Origin: Halicephalobus mephisto
Taxonomy: Eukaryota; Nematoda; Chromadorea; Rhabditida; Panagrolaimidae
NCBI GenBank assembly: GCA_009193035.1
Contig: SWDT01000058.1
Location: 248,001 to 312,000 of the forward strand
Direction: 5' to 3'
DNA: 64,000 bases
Under the pieces are notes generated by a model that searched no databases, had not been told where the DNA came from, and worked only from the letters and a program-made list of their open reading frames with translations. A program made the position numbers and the translations under genes. Positions within the stretch are counted from its first letter, which is position 1, and each line of letters opens with the position of its first letter. Below are positions 38,102-50,755 of the stretch, piece by piece.

Positions 38102-39157
38102 CACGAGTTAGATTTCCTTAGAGTAAAAAGAGAATCAACATCGATTTCAACAAAACCAACATGGAGATATTTGTTGTCGTCTGTGATTATCCTTAGTCTC
38201 TCACTCAAATAAGTTCCCGTTGATGAAATCCTTGCCAGAACCTTTTCACCCGTCTTGATAGTCGCTCCAGAAGACTCATATAGCTTCAGTTCGTCCGCTT
38301 CAATCTTGGATAATTCAGAAGAATTAAATGACTTCTTCAATGACCAGGCAATTTCCGCGAGTTTTTTATCGACTTCCTTCTTATCTCTTCCGAATACTGT
38401 CATCGAAACAAACTGCTTCTGCCATCCTTTGTAGGTTCTACTGTATCCAGTTCCTTTAGCCAGGAAAACCAAGGGGAAACCATTAGTATTGCCAAACTTC
38501 ATCGAGACAAAAGACACAAGCAGTCCTGGCGGCGAGATTCCTAGAGATTTCACTCATCAAATTTCTTCTTAAAAGCAGACAACACTCACCAACAAGATGC
38601 ATAGCCGGGTTCTGTCCTTCATGGAATCTGATAATTTCCGAACTTTTACAATTGAAAGCCTCTGTAATTGCCGGTCTAACCATCCTAGGAGGATCCAATC
38701 TGACCGGACAAAACGCTTCAAAAACAGCAGTCTCCAACGAATCCATCGTTTTCATCACCGACCTACTTGGTTGAAATCCACTAATCTCCTTAAAATCCAC
38801 TTTTTCATCCACAAAGTGACCAGAATCCAAAAAATTCGGCAATTTCAAAGCTTCAATCAATCCTTCTTCTTCTTCCAAAAGATCCAACTTGATTTCCTTC
38901 TTCTCACTTGACTCATTTACCCCTTCAAATCCTTGATAAATCTCCCACCATTTACTGTACTTCTTTGCTATTTCATTTACTTGAATTTTCCAGATTTTCC
39001 TTTTGTTCAAATCCTTCTGAAGTTCCTCTGCTCTTTCAAAAACCCGTCTAAAATCCATGTTAGGATCCACCACATGGACAGCCACATCTGCCGGTTTCAA
39101 ACTTGTCGAATGTTTGACAAATCTGAACGCAAGATTTCTCATCTTCAAAACGAACAT
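38098..39157 (-). CDS. Seryl-tRNA synthetase-like protein, probably mitochondrial and non-canonical
   Basis: Exons 38590-39157 and 38098-38540 give 336 residues. The N-terminus MFVLKMRNLAFRFVKHSTS is basic and amphipathic, like a mitochondrial targeting peptide. DFRRVFERAEELQKDLNKR resembles the helical arm start of SerRS. Class II-like pieces follow: RMVRPAITEAFN, AMHLVGISPPGLLVSF, FLAKGTGYSRTYKGW, and near the end LSERLRI in the place of the SerRS RRLxI segment. At 336 residues it is short, and motif 2 and motif 3 arginines of an active synthetase are not evident, so it resembles the SerRS-like paralogs (SLIMP type) described in insect mitochondria. The start at 39157 lies 9 bases after a TTTTTTAG acceptor. 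It sits about 100 bases downstream of the MYST gene in the same direction. Confidence 0.6.
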
Positions 39158-39259
39158 CAACTTTAACCTAAAAAACAAAAAAAATAACAAAAAGCATTAA
39201 ACTTTTAACGACAGTACCACCGAGAAAACCCGTGTAATTTTATGATTCTATACATTACA
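39158..39259 (-). promoter_or_regulatory. Short intercistronic region with trans-splice-type acceptor
   Basis: Read on the minus strand, 102 bases separate the MYST stop (39260) from the ATG of the SerRS-like gene (39157). The region ends in a long T tract followed by TTTTTTAG, just before GTTAAAGTTG and the ATG. About 100 bases with a T-rich acceptor is typical spacing in C. elegans operons, where SL2-type trans-splicing separates the messages. Confidence 0.55.
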
Positions 39260-41765
39260 TCAATGAGGAGCTTCACATTCTCGTAACTGATCTTCTTTTT
39301 CAAATTCTTCTGCAATCAAATCAAAATTAGCATAATCTCCCCAGTAATCTCCATCATCATCTGTATCAGATACATCCAAAAAGTACCGTCCATCCTCGTC
39401 CTCCGAATTAAAGCAACCAATGTATCCTTTCATTGGATCAATGAAATCCGCATTTTCTATTTTCTTTTGTTCTCTTCTGGCTATTTTCGCTTCTTTTCTC
39501 CTTACTAGTTCCATTTTCCGTTGTCTTCTGATGTCCTCACTTTCTGATTCTTCAGATTCACTCGATTGTTCTTCATTACTTTCTTCACTGTTACTCGACT
39601 CTTCCTCTTCCGTCCCACTCATCACTCCATCTGCTTTGTCATCTTCAAGAATCGATTCTTCATCGCTAGGTTCCGGAGTATTAGGTTGGTATCTGGAGGT
39701 CCAATTCAAGCCATCAATATCTAAGAACAACTTAGGAGCCACAAATATGGGCAAAGACTTGAAAAACGCCATATAATTCTCACTTGCAGTCACATAAATC
39801 CCATCCTTCAACCTTTTGATGCATTGATAAGGTTCAAAAGTCGAAATTATGTCATCTACATGGATTCCAGACATTCTAGAGAGGTCAGTAACCAAAATAA
39901 GTCCTTCTATTCCCATGGAATCCAGGGTATTGACCAAGACATACCACCAGAGACTCTTATAGCTCACTTTTCCCAAATCGGACAAAGGTTTTTCCGGAGA
40001 TCCTATGTATCCTTCTCGAGCAGAAAGAGTATAGCTCAATTGGATCAAGAACTTTCCATATCCTTTCCTCTGGTAAGGCGGCAGGACCATGATACAAGCG
40101 AGATTATTCATACTAAAGTGTTCCTTCGAGAAAAATCCAACAACATGTTGCTTTCCTTCTTTGTCAAATTCAGCCAGGACGTAAAAAGTGAAGGTATGAA
40201 TAGCATAAAAAATCGTCTTGTGATCCAGAAAGAGTTTCGACAACAGACATAAAGATTGGCAGTATCTGTAGTTGTCTGCTCCATCGATTTCATGGACTAC
40301 AAATTCATTCGTTCGATAAATTATCTCTCCTGGAGGTTCTGTCAAGGTACAAGTTTTCTAAAAATAGTTCAATTACAAAGTAAACAATGAAAAGTAACAA
40401 ACCTTGTGTAAAGCGTAGAATTCAGGAAAAGCACAGTACATCATACAGTATTCGCACATGTACAGTTTCCTTGTAACCGCGATCTTCGGAGGAAAAGGAG
40501 AAAAGTACCAACATCGAATAACATTCGGTCCAAATTCCAAAGTGTCTATGTTCCTGACTTCCACAGCTTTTTCTAGCTTCTCCTCACATTTGGCATATGT
40601 CGCTCCGACTTCGACGTTGGCCGCCACGTCGTCGTGAGCAAATTCCGCTTCCATTTTCCGATTAGTCCTGGTTTTAGTGTCGTCATCAGCGGCCAATTGT
40701 TGACTTTCTTCCTCATCTGAGGACTCTTCTTCCACAGAACGTTCAACAAGACAATGAATCTCGTATCCATCTATCCATTCATCTAGTCTTCTATCTGCTT
40801 GATGATAATGAACAAGAAAAACTGAGATCGGAGTATTGGGATTTTGCATCATTCCTGAAACAGGGGATTAGATAAGAAGAAAGCGAAACTCTACTTTGCT
40901 TGGCAGTTTCGTCGAGAATAACCAATTGTCCTTCGTAATACTGTTTCCGAGCGCTGTATTCATGGAATGCGACCAAAACTGTTGCTTTCTTGTACCTGTC
41001 TTCCTTTTCTTCTTCCTTGTCGACGTAGATGATGTCACCTTTCTTCAATGTTTCAATGCCGAAACTGAGATCCCTCGGAGGCACTTCTTCCTCTGCCGTC
41101 TGAGAAGGGGTTTCCTGTAACTCCTGTTCCCGTCGTTTATCTGCTTCCTCTAATTCCTCCTTCTGACGAACAATGTATTCCAGAAACCTTTCATCGACTC
41201 TATAGATGGTTCGGCCGCGTCTACGAGGAGAGACCTCGTCTTCGGAAGAAAATTCCTCTTCCTCTTCATCCGAAACTCCTTCAGATTCTTCTTCATCGTC
41301 GACTTCTTCTTCGTCTTCTACTTCCTCTGATTCTTCTTCAGAATCGTTTTCGAGTTTGAGCGATTCGTTAGACTCATCGGACTCGAATTCGTCGTCGACT
41401 TCCTCTTTGAGATTCAGCAGCTTCTTCACCGGCCGTCGTTTCTTCACAGGTTCTCCTTCTTCGCTGACAGTGGATCTGGTTCTGGTGCTTCTTTGACTAC
41501 TGAGTCTCTTGGGTCTCGGTTTAGGCTCTGGAAGTGAGAGATTCAATTTCGAAACGACTTCAGTTATGCTTTCGTTAATGGATTCGTCGACTTCCCTCAC
41601 TTGACGTTTTCTTACTTCTTCTTGGGCTTTCCTTCTCTGCTCTTCTTCTTCTTCAAGGATTTTCTTGTATTCTTCACTGTCGACGGAAGGTACGTTTCCA
41701 GTGAGGTAGTCTTCGGGCCGGAAGCGAGGACGGACCGGAGCTGCTTCTTTCGGCTTCGGCTCCAT
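39260..41765 (-). CDS. MYST-family histone acetyltransferase (Tip60/MOF type)
   Basis: Exons 40895-41765, 40403-40854 and 39260-40357 give 806 residues. A long acidic Glu/Asp/Ser-rich N-terminal region leads to a chromo-barrel (about 235-330, FGIETLKKGDIIYV through ADRRLDEWI). A C2HC zinc finger spans the second splice (CEYCMMYCAF, then LHK and VC replaced by KTC). The acetyltransferase domain has YRTNEFVVHEIDG, CQSLCLLSKLFLDHKTIFYA, LACIMVLPPYQRKGYGKFLI (catalytic Cys and acetyl-CoA loop) and GSPEKPLSDLG (catalytic Glu). It acetylates histones, mainly H4, in the nucleus. Unusual is an acidic C-terminal extension of about 130 residues after the catalytic domain. It is divergent from the FKBP gene and probably the first gene of an operon. 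Confidence 0.92.
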
Positions 41766-42236
41766 CTAGAAATGACTTATTCATATATCAAAAAACTACT
41801 TTATCCGCATATAATCTGTTCCACAAGGACTAGAACAAAGACAAAACAAATTACTGGTCAATTTTCCGAGATAAAAGAAAGTCCATTGTCGCGGGAAAAT
41901 TTCCAAAGTTTTTATATAAAAAAATTGTTTGGGTTTTATCGTTCTGTAGCTCTAAAGTAGGAGTACAAGGTAGAGATGGTTTGTGAGAAAAAAAGAAGTA
42001 AGAAAAATTTATATTTATTGAGAAAATCAATAATTAATTTTTGAAACTTTTGGAACAAACAAGACAACCCGCTCAAACAACGACCAGTTTTCCTGTCGCG
42101 AAAAAGTAGGTTCTCGCTCGAACAGGAAAATTCGAGAAGCTGGACTGAGGCCGACTTTCTTCAGACCTGCTCATTCCAACCCGTTGTTTTCCTTCCGTGT
42201 GGTTGCTGTGTACGTGCTCCAACTTTATTCATCGAT
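41766..42236. promoter_or_regulatory. Divergent promoter region, MYST gene and FKBP gene
   Basis: About 470 bases lie between the divergent start codons. No specific element was recognised. The plus ORF running into this region is an antisense artefact of the acidic MYST N-terminus. Confidence 0.4.
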
Positions 42237-43641
42237 ATGTCTACCGTCGATCTGTCTCCAGATAAAGTATGTCAATCAATATATATATATTACTAAATCG
42301 AATATTTTAGGACGGAAAGGTCGTCAAGGAAATCATCAAGGAAGGGTCCCAGGAAGGCACCCCTTCCACCGGTGACAAAGTCTATGTTCATTATACTGGT
42401 ACACTCTTGAATGGTGATGTTTTTGACTCGAGTCGTGATAGAAAAGAACCGTTCTCGTTCACTTTGGGTCGTGGACAGGTTTGTTTTTCTGGAAAATTCC
42501 AAGTTTATTTACATCCAGCCTTTAGGTCATCAAAGGATGGGATCTCTGTGTCCCCACCATGAAGAAGGGAGAACATTGTACTCTTACCATCGATTCCAAG
42601 TATGCTTATGGCGAAGCTGGTTCTCCACCTAAGATTCCTCCAGAAGCGACTCTGAAATTCGACATGGAACTCATCTCCTGGGAAGGCGAGGACATCTCTC
42701 CCGATCATGATGGAACTATCACAAAATCCATCATTGTTGAGGGAGAAAAGTACAATTGCCCATCTGAGAACGCTCCTGTTACTGCTCACATCGTTGGATC
42801 CCACGATGGAAAACAGTTCTACGATGCTGACGTCACCTTCCCTCTCGGTGAAGGAGCTGAATTCGGACTTCCTGAAGGAATTGACCGTGCCCTTCGTCGC
42901 ATCAACAAAGGAGAAAAGTGCCGTATTACTCTGAAGGGATCTCGCTTCACCTACGGATCCGAGCCCCCTGCGGAATACAACTTGCCCAAGAATGCTGAAC
43001 TCGAGTTCACTGTGTTCTTGAAGGACTTTGAAAAAATCAAAGCCAGCTGGGAATTGACTGATGAGGAGAAAATTGCTGAATCCGAGAGAATCCGTCTCCG
43101 TGGTAACGAGTTTTTGAAGCAAGGTAAATTGAAGCTGGCTTTGAACAAGTACCTTGCTGTTGTCAACCTTTTGGAATATGCCACACCTATGGACGAAAAA
43201 CACAAGGAGGATTTTGAGAAGCAGCTCATTTCTGGCCGTCTCAACAGGTTGGTTTCGCAGGTTTATGATTTGCAATGACTTGACACATTTAGTGCCCTTG
43301 TTCATTTGAAACTTCGTGAGACTGCTGATTGTATCAAGCAGATCGAGAAAGTTCTTGAAAAAGAACCGAAGAATGTCAAAGCTCTGTATCGTCTGGCTCA
43401 AGCCCTCGAGAGTCGCAAGGATTACGATGAAGCCATTGTCGAGTACAAGAAGATTCTCGAAATTGAACCTGACAATAAAGCTGCTCAACAGCAAATCCTT
43501 GTCTGCAAGAATGCCCTGGCTGAGCTTCGCGCCCAAGAGAAGAAGCGTTACACGAATCTCTTCAAGATGTACACGAGCGAGAATAAGTCCACTCCGCCAC
43601 CTGAGAACTCTGGCAACAGCGATTCTGTGACTGTCAACTAA
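42237..43641 (+). CDS. fkb-6: FKBP/TPR immunophilin (FKBP4/5-like)
   Basis: Exons 42237-42266, 42311-42478, 42526-43247 and 43293-43641 give 422 residues. FKBP domain 1 (about 15-115) has [20 protein letters not shown] and [16 protein letters not shown] then [14 protein letters not shown], the active-site pattern of peptidyl-prolyl isomerases. A second, degenerate FKBP domain (about 130-225) is followed by TPR repeats (about 240-400), e.g. [17 protein letters not shown] and [20 protein letters not shown], which bind the C-terminus of Hsp90. In the cytosol such proteins act as Hsp90 co-chaperones. The C. elegans counterpart with this layout is FKB-6. A polyadenylation-like AATTAAATAC follows at about 43660. 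Confidence 0.93.
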
Positions 43642-45359
43642 AGTCACTTTCATTCTTTTTAATTAAATACAAGTAATTATTAATTTTTTTCATGTAAAGT
43701 TGTGATCTCGGTAGTAAATTTTTTCGTGCAGAATTCCGGTGATGTATTTGGAGGGGATCTAGTTTGTTAATGGGCGGATAGACTTGGCTGGGGTCTAAAG
43801 AGAGGTATTTGTTAGAAGTAGACTTGGATAGTGACTGAAGTGGATATTTTACTGTTTCAGATAGTCACTATCCAAAATATTACTGAAACGGTTTTTTTGA
43901 TAAAAATCAGTTCTGCAATTTGTCTGGATAGTGACTGACAGAGAGATTTTAGTTTGACTCTTGAACACTATCCATGATTAATGTTGGAGATGCTATTTGT
44001 GCTGAGAAAAAAATAACGAAATTGGATAGTGATTTGGATGATCAATCTTTTGTCGACTTTAACCACTATCCATGGTGTTAAGATAGAAAACAGAAGTATA
44101 TTAATAGTTTTTCTAGCACAATAAGACACAGATAGCAGTTGTTATAATGATCTCAACACAACTACAGCCGAGTTCCATTCATGTCCTACAGTATTCCACA
44201 CTTTCTGATATTCCGACTATCTCCTCAGGTCCTCTCTTTCTAGTCTAGTTTCTGTTTCCACAGTAATATAATAATAAATAGGATTATCTTGATTAAAAGT
44301 CGGCCGTTAAGATAGAAAACAGAAGTATATTAATAGTCTTTCTAGCACAATAAGACACAGATAGCAGTTGTTATAATGATCTCAACACAACTACAACCGA
44401 GTTCCATTCATGTCCTACAGTATTCCACACTTCCTGATGTTCAGACTATCTCCTCAGGTTCTCTCTTTCTAGTCTACTTTTCTGTGCCAACACATGGGTT
44501 GTAATACATGATGAAGATAATCCTAAAAATTCAGAATACACATAGGTTTTAATCCTTCTGATGTCGAAATCAGTTAGAGTTTGTTTTGTTTTGACTTTTC
44601 TCCATCGTCACGACGAATGTTTCAAGTATCTTTGATGAATTACCATCACATACAACCTGGGGGATGAAGGATCAAATTAAAAACAGTTTTATCAAATTTT
44701 TAAAAATCATCATTTTATATAAAATTCAAAATTTGAAAATTAAATTAATTCCTAAAATTTCATTAAAAACTTTTTTTTCGATTTTAAAAAATAGAATATT
44801 AAAGTAAATTTAAAAAATAAAAATAAATCTACAGTATTACTGAAAAATCAAAAAATACGGTAACTTTTAAAAAAAAATTAAAAATTTTTAAAATAAAAAA
44901 AATTAAAAATTTTAAAATAAAAAAAATTAAAAAATAATTTTTGAATATAAAATGTTTTAAATTTGGTTTACTGTGTATAAAATAAAAATTTGTAAAATTG
45001 TTTTAGATTTTTAATTTTTAATATTTTGAATCTTTTTAAAATAAGGTTTTTGATTAAAGTTATTTTTTTTTGAAAAGTAAACTACTCCACGACGGTCTCT
45101 GGTCAATCAGAAACGGGTGATCGGTCCTGTAGTTCGACTTCATATTCTGACCCCGCCTCCGGGGAAAAGACGGATGATAGACCGTCATCACAATCCGTCC
45201 ATGAGACAAGTTTTCTCGTGAATGAATAAACTTGAATCTTCCAAGCGATGCCCTGTCGGAATCTGTCGACGAAAATTGATTTAGAATTGGTTCAACATAA
45301 TTTCTCGATAATTCTAACCAATTTAGTTATTTTTAATTTTTGTAAATAATATTCCAACC
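43642..45359. other. Spacer with hairpin repeats and a 229-base-period duplication
   Basis: From about 43820 to 44075 there are three GGATAGTGACT...CACTATCC pairs. A duplicated segment follows (44077 and 44306). From 44680 to 45080 the sequence is A/T low-complexity. The part 45085-45240 is more mixed in composition, but no gene or RNA was recognised. The carrier gene promoter must lie near the end. Confidence 0.5.
44077..44485. repeat. Direct duplication, about 180 bases, offset 229
   Basis: GTTAAGATAGAAAACAGAAG starts at 44077 and again at 44306; the copies run about 180 bases and differ at a handful of sites. The roughly 50 bases between copies are unrelated. Confidence 0.9.
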
Positions 45360-48300
45360 ATGTCAGCTATTGATTTCGTCGCCGGATGTTTCGGGGGTAA
45401 GTATTTCGTCACATTTCATCATTCAAAAAATTATTTTTTTCAATTTCGGTCTCGACGCGAAAAATCCTTAAATTCAGTTTTACCGTAATCACTTTTTAAA
45501 AATTAATAATTTTTAATTTTCTATTATTTAATAAAAAACCGAAAAAACTCATTAAAAACGAATATTCGCTTCGGGACCAAAATTTGGAAATTTTTTACTT
45601 TTTAACATTCAAAAAACAAGTTATTTAAAAAAATACAATTACAATAATTTTTAAAACTTACCGTAATTGTGAAATTTAATGCAGATTTTTAAAATTTAAA
45701 TTATTTACTGAAATTCCTCCAGGTGCCGCAGGGGTTCTTGCTGGTCATCCCCTGGATACGGTAAAAGTGAGGTTGCAAACCCAAACAGGAGTGTACCGGG
45801 GTCCCTGGCACTGCTTCACTTTGATCCTCAGGAAGGAGCACATTAAGGGGCTCTACAAAGGTCAGTTTTTCCTTCTAACTACACACAAAAAACGCAACTT
45901 TCGGTCCAGTAACGAATGCAAATCGTCACTATTAATTTTCAATTTTCGTCACTATTAAGTTTTGATTTTCGTCACTATTAATTTCAATTTTCGTCACAAA
46001 AGTCAAATATTCATGAAAAATATGACAATTATGTCACATTTCACAATTGTTACAAAACCAAAAGTTACACTTTTTTGTGTACGTTTTAAACTCACACTAT
46101 TATAAAAAAACAAAAATTATCAAATTGCCTCGAGGGGAATTTTCGAAACCTTCCAATTGGGACCAAAAACTGCAAAATTTGAGTTTTATGTAATTCTGGA
46201 TAGAATCATAATTACAGTGTTTAAAAAATTAAAAATAAATTTTTCTTACGAAATTTTCCAATCAAGACCCAAAACTAAAAATCAGTGTTTATTTAATTCT
46301 ATAAAGTTCTCAAAATCCGTCTCGAGACCATTTAAAAAAAAAGTTGACTTTTGGTCTTTAAAGCACTAAATTTGATTTAGAACTTTTCAGAAATATCTAG
46401 TTTCGGATACTGATTCTAAAATTATAAAAAATAAAAAATTTTCCAAAATTGTTTTGGAAGAAAATTCCGGAAACTACAGTAAGCTAAGATTTCATTTTTG
46501 GATTGTTTTGTAGTTTTTTTTCGGAATTATATTGTGCTTGGATAGATCTGGAAATTTTTAAATTGGGGTATATGGGGTACGGAACCCTCTGTTCATTGTC
46601 GAAAGTCAACGACACACATGTGTACCTGAGAATTTCGGAAAAATAACGGACCCCAAAAGACCCATGGAAGACGATTCGGTTTGCTTGTTTGACAAAAATC
46701 AATTTACCCTGACGATCAATCTCCATGGCTATCATTAATCAATCAAGTTCGGCTTGGGGAAGTCGTAATTTTAATAGGGCGGGTGATCAGGCCGTAATAA
46801 CTTCTCACGAAGATCGTAAATCGTCGAGAAAACACGTCAATGATTCTCTTCCTTTTTCGTTGACAAAAGTTTAAAAAAAATAAAAAATAAATTCTAGGGA
46901 TGTCCAGTCCATTAGCATCTTTGACATTTATGAACGCAATAATTTTCGGAGTACATGGACATGTGGTCAGATCCATGGAAAATCCCACTTCTATCTGGAC
47001 CCATTTCATCGCTGGATGTGCTGCCGGATCTGCTCAAGCCATCCTGGGCTCGCCCTCAGAGTTGCTCAAGCTGCGGATACAGATCCAAGCCGATGACGTC
47101 CACGCCAAGTACCGGTCCCCCTACCACTGTCTCCAGACCATCGTCAAAAAAGAAGGAATTTCCAAGCTCGGAAGGTTTGTAATTATCAGCAAAAATCACA
47201 TTGTAAAAATCAACATGATAAAAAAGAAAAATTATCACGAAATGGTCCCGACACGAAATTTCAAAATTTTCCAGTCGAGACCCAAAACTGCAAAATCATA
47301 CAATTGTTGTAATTTTACAAAAACCCAATCATAATTACAGTATTTTAAAAATCAAAAATGAAAACTATCACGAAATTTTAAAAATTTTCCAGTCGAGACC
47401 CAAAACTGCAAAATTTCAAAGTTTATATGATTTTATAAAAATTCAATGATAATTATAGTATTTTAAAAATCAAAAATGAAAACTATCACGAAATGGTCCC
47501 GACACGAAAATTAATTACATAATTTTTCGATAATTTTCAATTTTTTTAAATTTTATAATTACTAAACATAAAAACAATAAAAAAAATACAAATAAACGAC
47601 CAAAAAAAAAAAAAATTACTATCAGTGTCATAACCAAGGTTAATAAAGTTGACTTCCTCCTTTAACTTTCATTTTCAGAGGCATGCTAGCAACCCAACTC
47701 CGAGATTGTCCGGCTTTTGGGATCTATTTTGCTTCATACGAGTACATGGCCAAGAAGATGAGCAAAGACGGTACCATGGAAGCCCTCACAAGTACCCAAC
47801 TCCTACTCGCCGGAGGTACTTAATTTTTAAAAAACTTACAAAATCCAAAAAAAACTATTACCTTTAAAAAACTACCTAATTAAATTTTTTTTAAATTATT
47901 AAAATTTCTAAAAAATCCCAAAATATATTTTTAAAAAACAAAATTTTTTAAAATTATTAAATTAAATTTTTTTAAATTACTAAATTAAATTTTTCAAAAT
48001 TATTAAATTAAATTTTTTTAAATTATTAAATTAAATTTTCCAGGTGGTGCTGGAATGCTTTCTTGGCTTTTCAATTACCCAACAGATGTTGTAAAAACAA
48101 GATTTCAAGCTTCTAATGACTACAATTCTTATCTCCAAGTTATCAAACATACTTATGCTGAAAATGGTATCAAAACATTCTTCGTAGGACTAGGTACAAC
48201 TCTTCTAAGAGCATTTCCCACAAATGCAGCTACATTTTTTGCTGTTGAATGGACTTATCGGATATTTGTTGATATCAAATTCCTGGATAAGATTCTAGAT

Positions 48301-48435
48301 GCTGATCATAGTCATGACCAGAAACAAACAAGATACGTTACTGCTTACGACCTATGGCAGAGGAATTCATTCTGTCTTCCTGAAGCCGGATCTACCTACA
48401 TTGACCCGATGATTCACGGTTGTCGTTTTCTGTGA
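45360..48435 (+). CDS. Mitochondrial carrier (SLC25A29-like basic amino-acid carrier)
   Basis: Exons 45360-45396, 45723-45860, 46898-47174, 47679-47815 and 48044-48435 give 326 residues. Three carrier repeats each carry the signature P-x-(D/E)-x-x-(K/R): GHPLDTVKVRLQ, GSPSELLKLRIQ and NYPTDVVKTRFQ. The opening MSAIDFVAGCFGG, then GVLAGHPLDTVK, GLYKG and LASLTFMNAIIFGVHGH, is closest by eye to SLC25A29, which exchanges arginine, lysine and related cationic compounds across the inner membrane. SLC25A45/47/48-type carriers are the alternative. The C-terminal extension of about 60 residues is not conserved. Introns carry a MITE (45877-46083) and repeated word clusters. The gene converges on methionine aminopeptidase 2, with 124 bases between stops. 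Confidence 0.9.
45877..46083. repeat. MITE copy in carrier intron 2
   Basis: This is a palindromic element starting ACACACAAAAAACGCAACTT and ending AAAAGTTACACTTTTTTGTG. Internally it has three short CGTCACTATTAA repeats. It is the same family as at 2.75, 3.0, 56.4 and 56.7 kb. Confidence 0.8.
47220..47520. repeat. Repeated GGTCCCGACACGAAA / CCAGTCGAGACCCAAAACTG words in carrier intron 3
   Basis: Two to three imperfect units of about 110 bases. They are local copies of the dispersed ATCTCGACACGAATTT family found in many introns of the window. Confidence 0.6.
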
Positions 48436-48559
48436 TTACCTACCCAAAATGTAGCATAAAGCGGGAACACTTGCCTAATTTGTGTTGATTTTAACAATAA
48501 AGTTCCAAATCTTTCATTTTAAAAGTAACACAAAAATAACAGGTCTCAAAACAGATTCC

Positions 48560-50028
<1,469 letters not shown>

Positions 50029-50755
50029 TTTGAATGATGGTTCCAAACGTTAGCCTTAGAAACTAAAACAATTTAAAAATTACAAAAAATCAGAAAAATT
50101 GGACAGAGACGCAGAAAGTTAGGGAGCAGTCAAAATGGGAAAGAAGAAAGCCAAGCTCTGGCCACATTGTGCACATTTTGCCAAACCAATTTAGAAAAAC
50201 AAGTTCAACTCTCGACGCATTTTTTAGGTAAAAAATCCCACCCAAATTATAACATTTCCCACCTATTAAAATCCCTAGATCTTCTTCAATTTCCTCAAAT
50301 ACTTCCCTGGAATTGAAAAACTATAAAAAACAAAAACTTTTATATATCGAAAATTAAAAAAAAGCACTTTTCTGTTTTTATTTCAGTAATTATTTCCTTA
50401 TGGTTATATAAACCTACAGTACCAAATTCCAGACATGAAATCGGATTTTTTATAACGCAATCAAAAACATGGGAAATTAAAGATTTACGGATTTTATAGA
50501 TTATCTCGTTTTCAAAAAAGTAATTCTCGAAAATTAATATTTCCCAAATTCAGCGAAATAATACACAACTCGTGTCAAAAATCCAGTCTAAAAAGTTATT
50601 TTTTATTAGTGATTAAGAATCACAAATAAAAAATTAAATAAAATTTTAAATAACATGGTTTAAAACCAGATAAATTCTAACAATTTCCTAATTTACTTTC
50701 CTTTTAATTATCGGTAAATTACGAAATACTTAATAAAATAATAAAATTTGCCATA
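50029..50755. other. Spacer between the 3beta-HSD-like gene and map-2
   Basis: This holds the map-2 upstream region and the 3' flank of the HSD-like gene. It is AT-rich with no gene seen. At about 727 bases it is longer than usual operon spacing. Confidence 0.5.

Noticed and set aside
41206..41496. Ser-rich plus-strand ORF
   Set aside because: It is the complement of the Glu/Asp-rich MYST N-terminal region.
42505..43653. 382-codon minus-strand ORF
   Set aside because: It is the antisense shadow of the FKBP/TPR coding exons; long only because of codon bias on the real strand.
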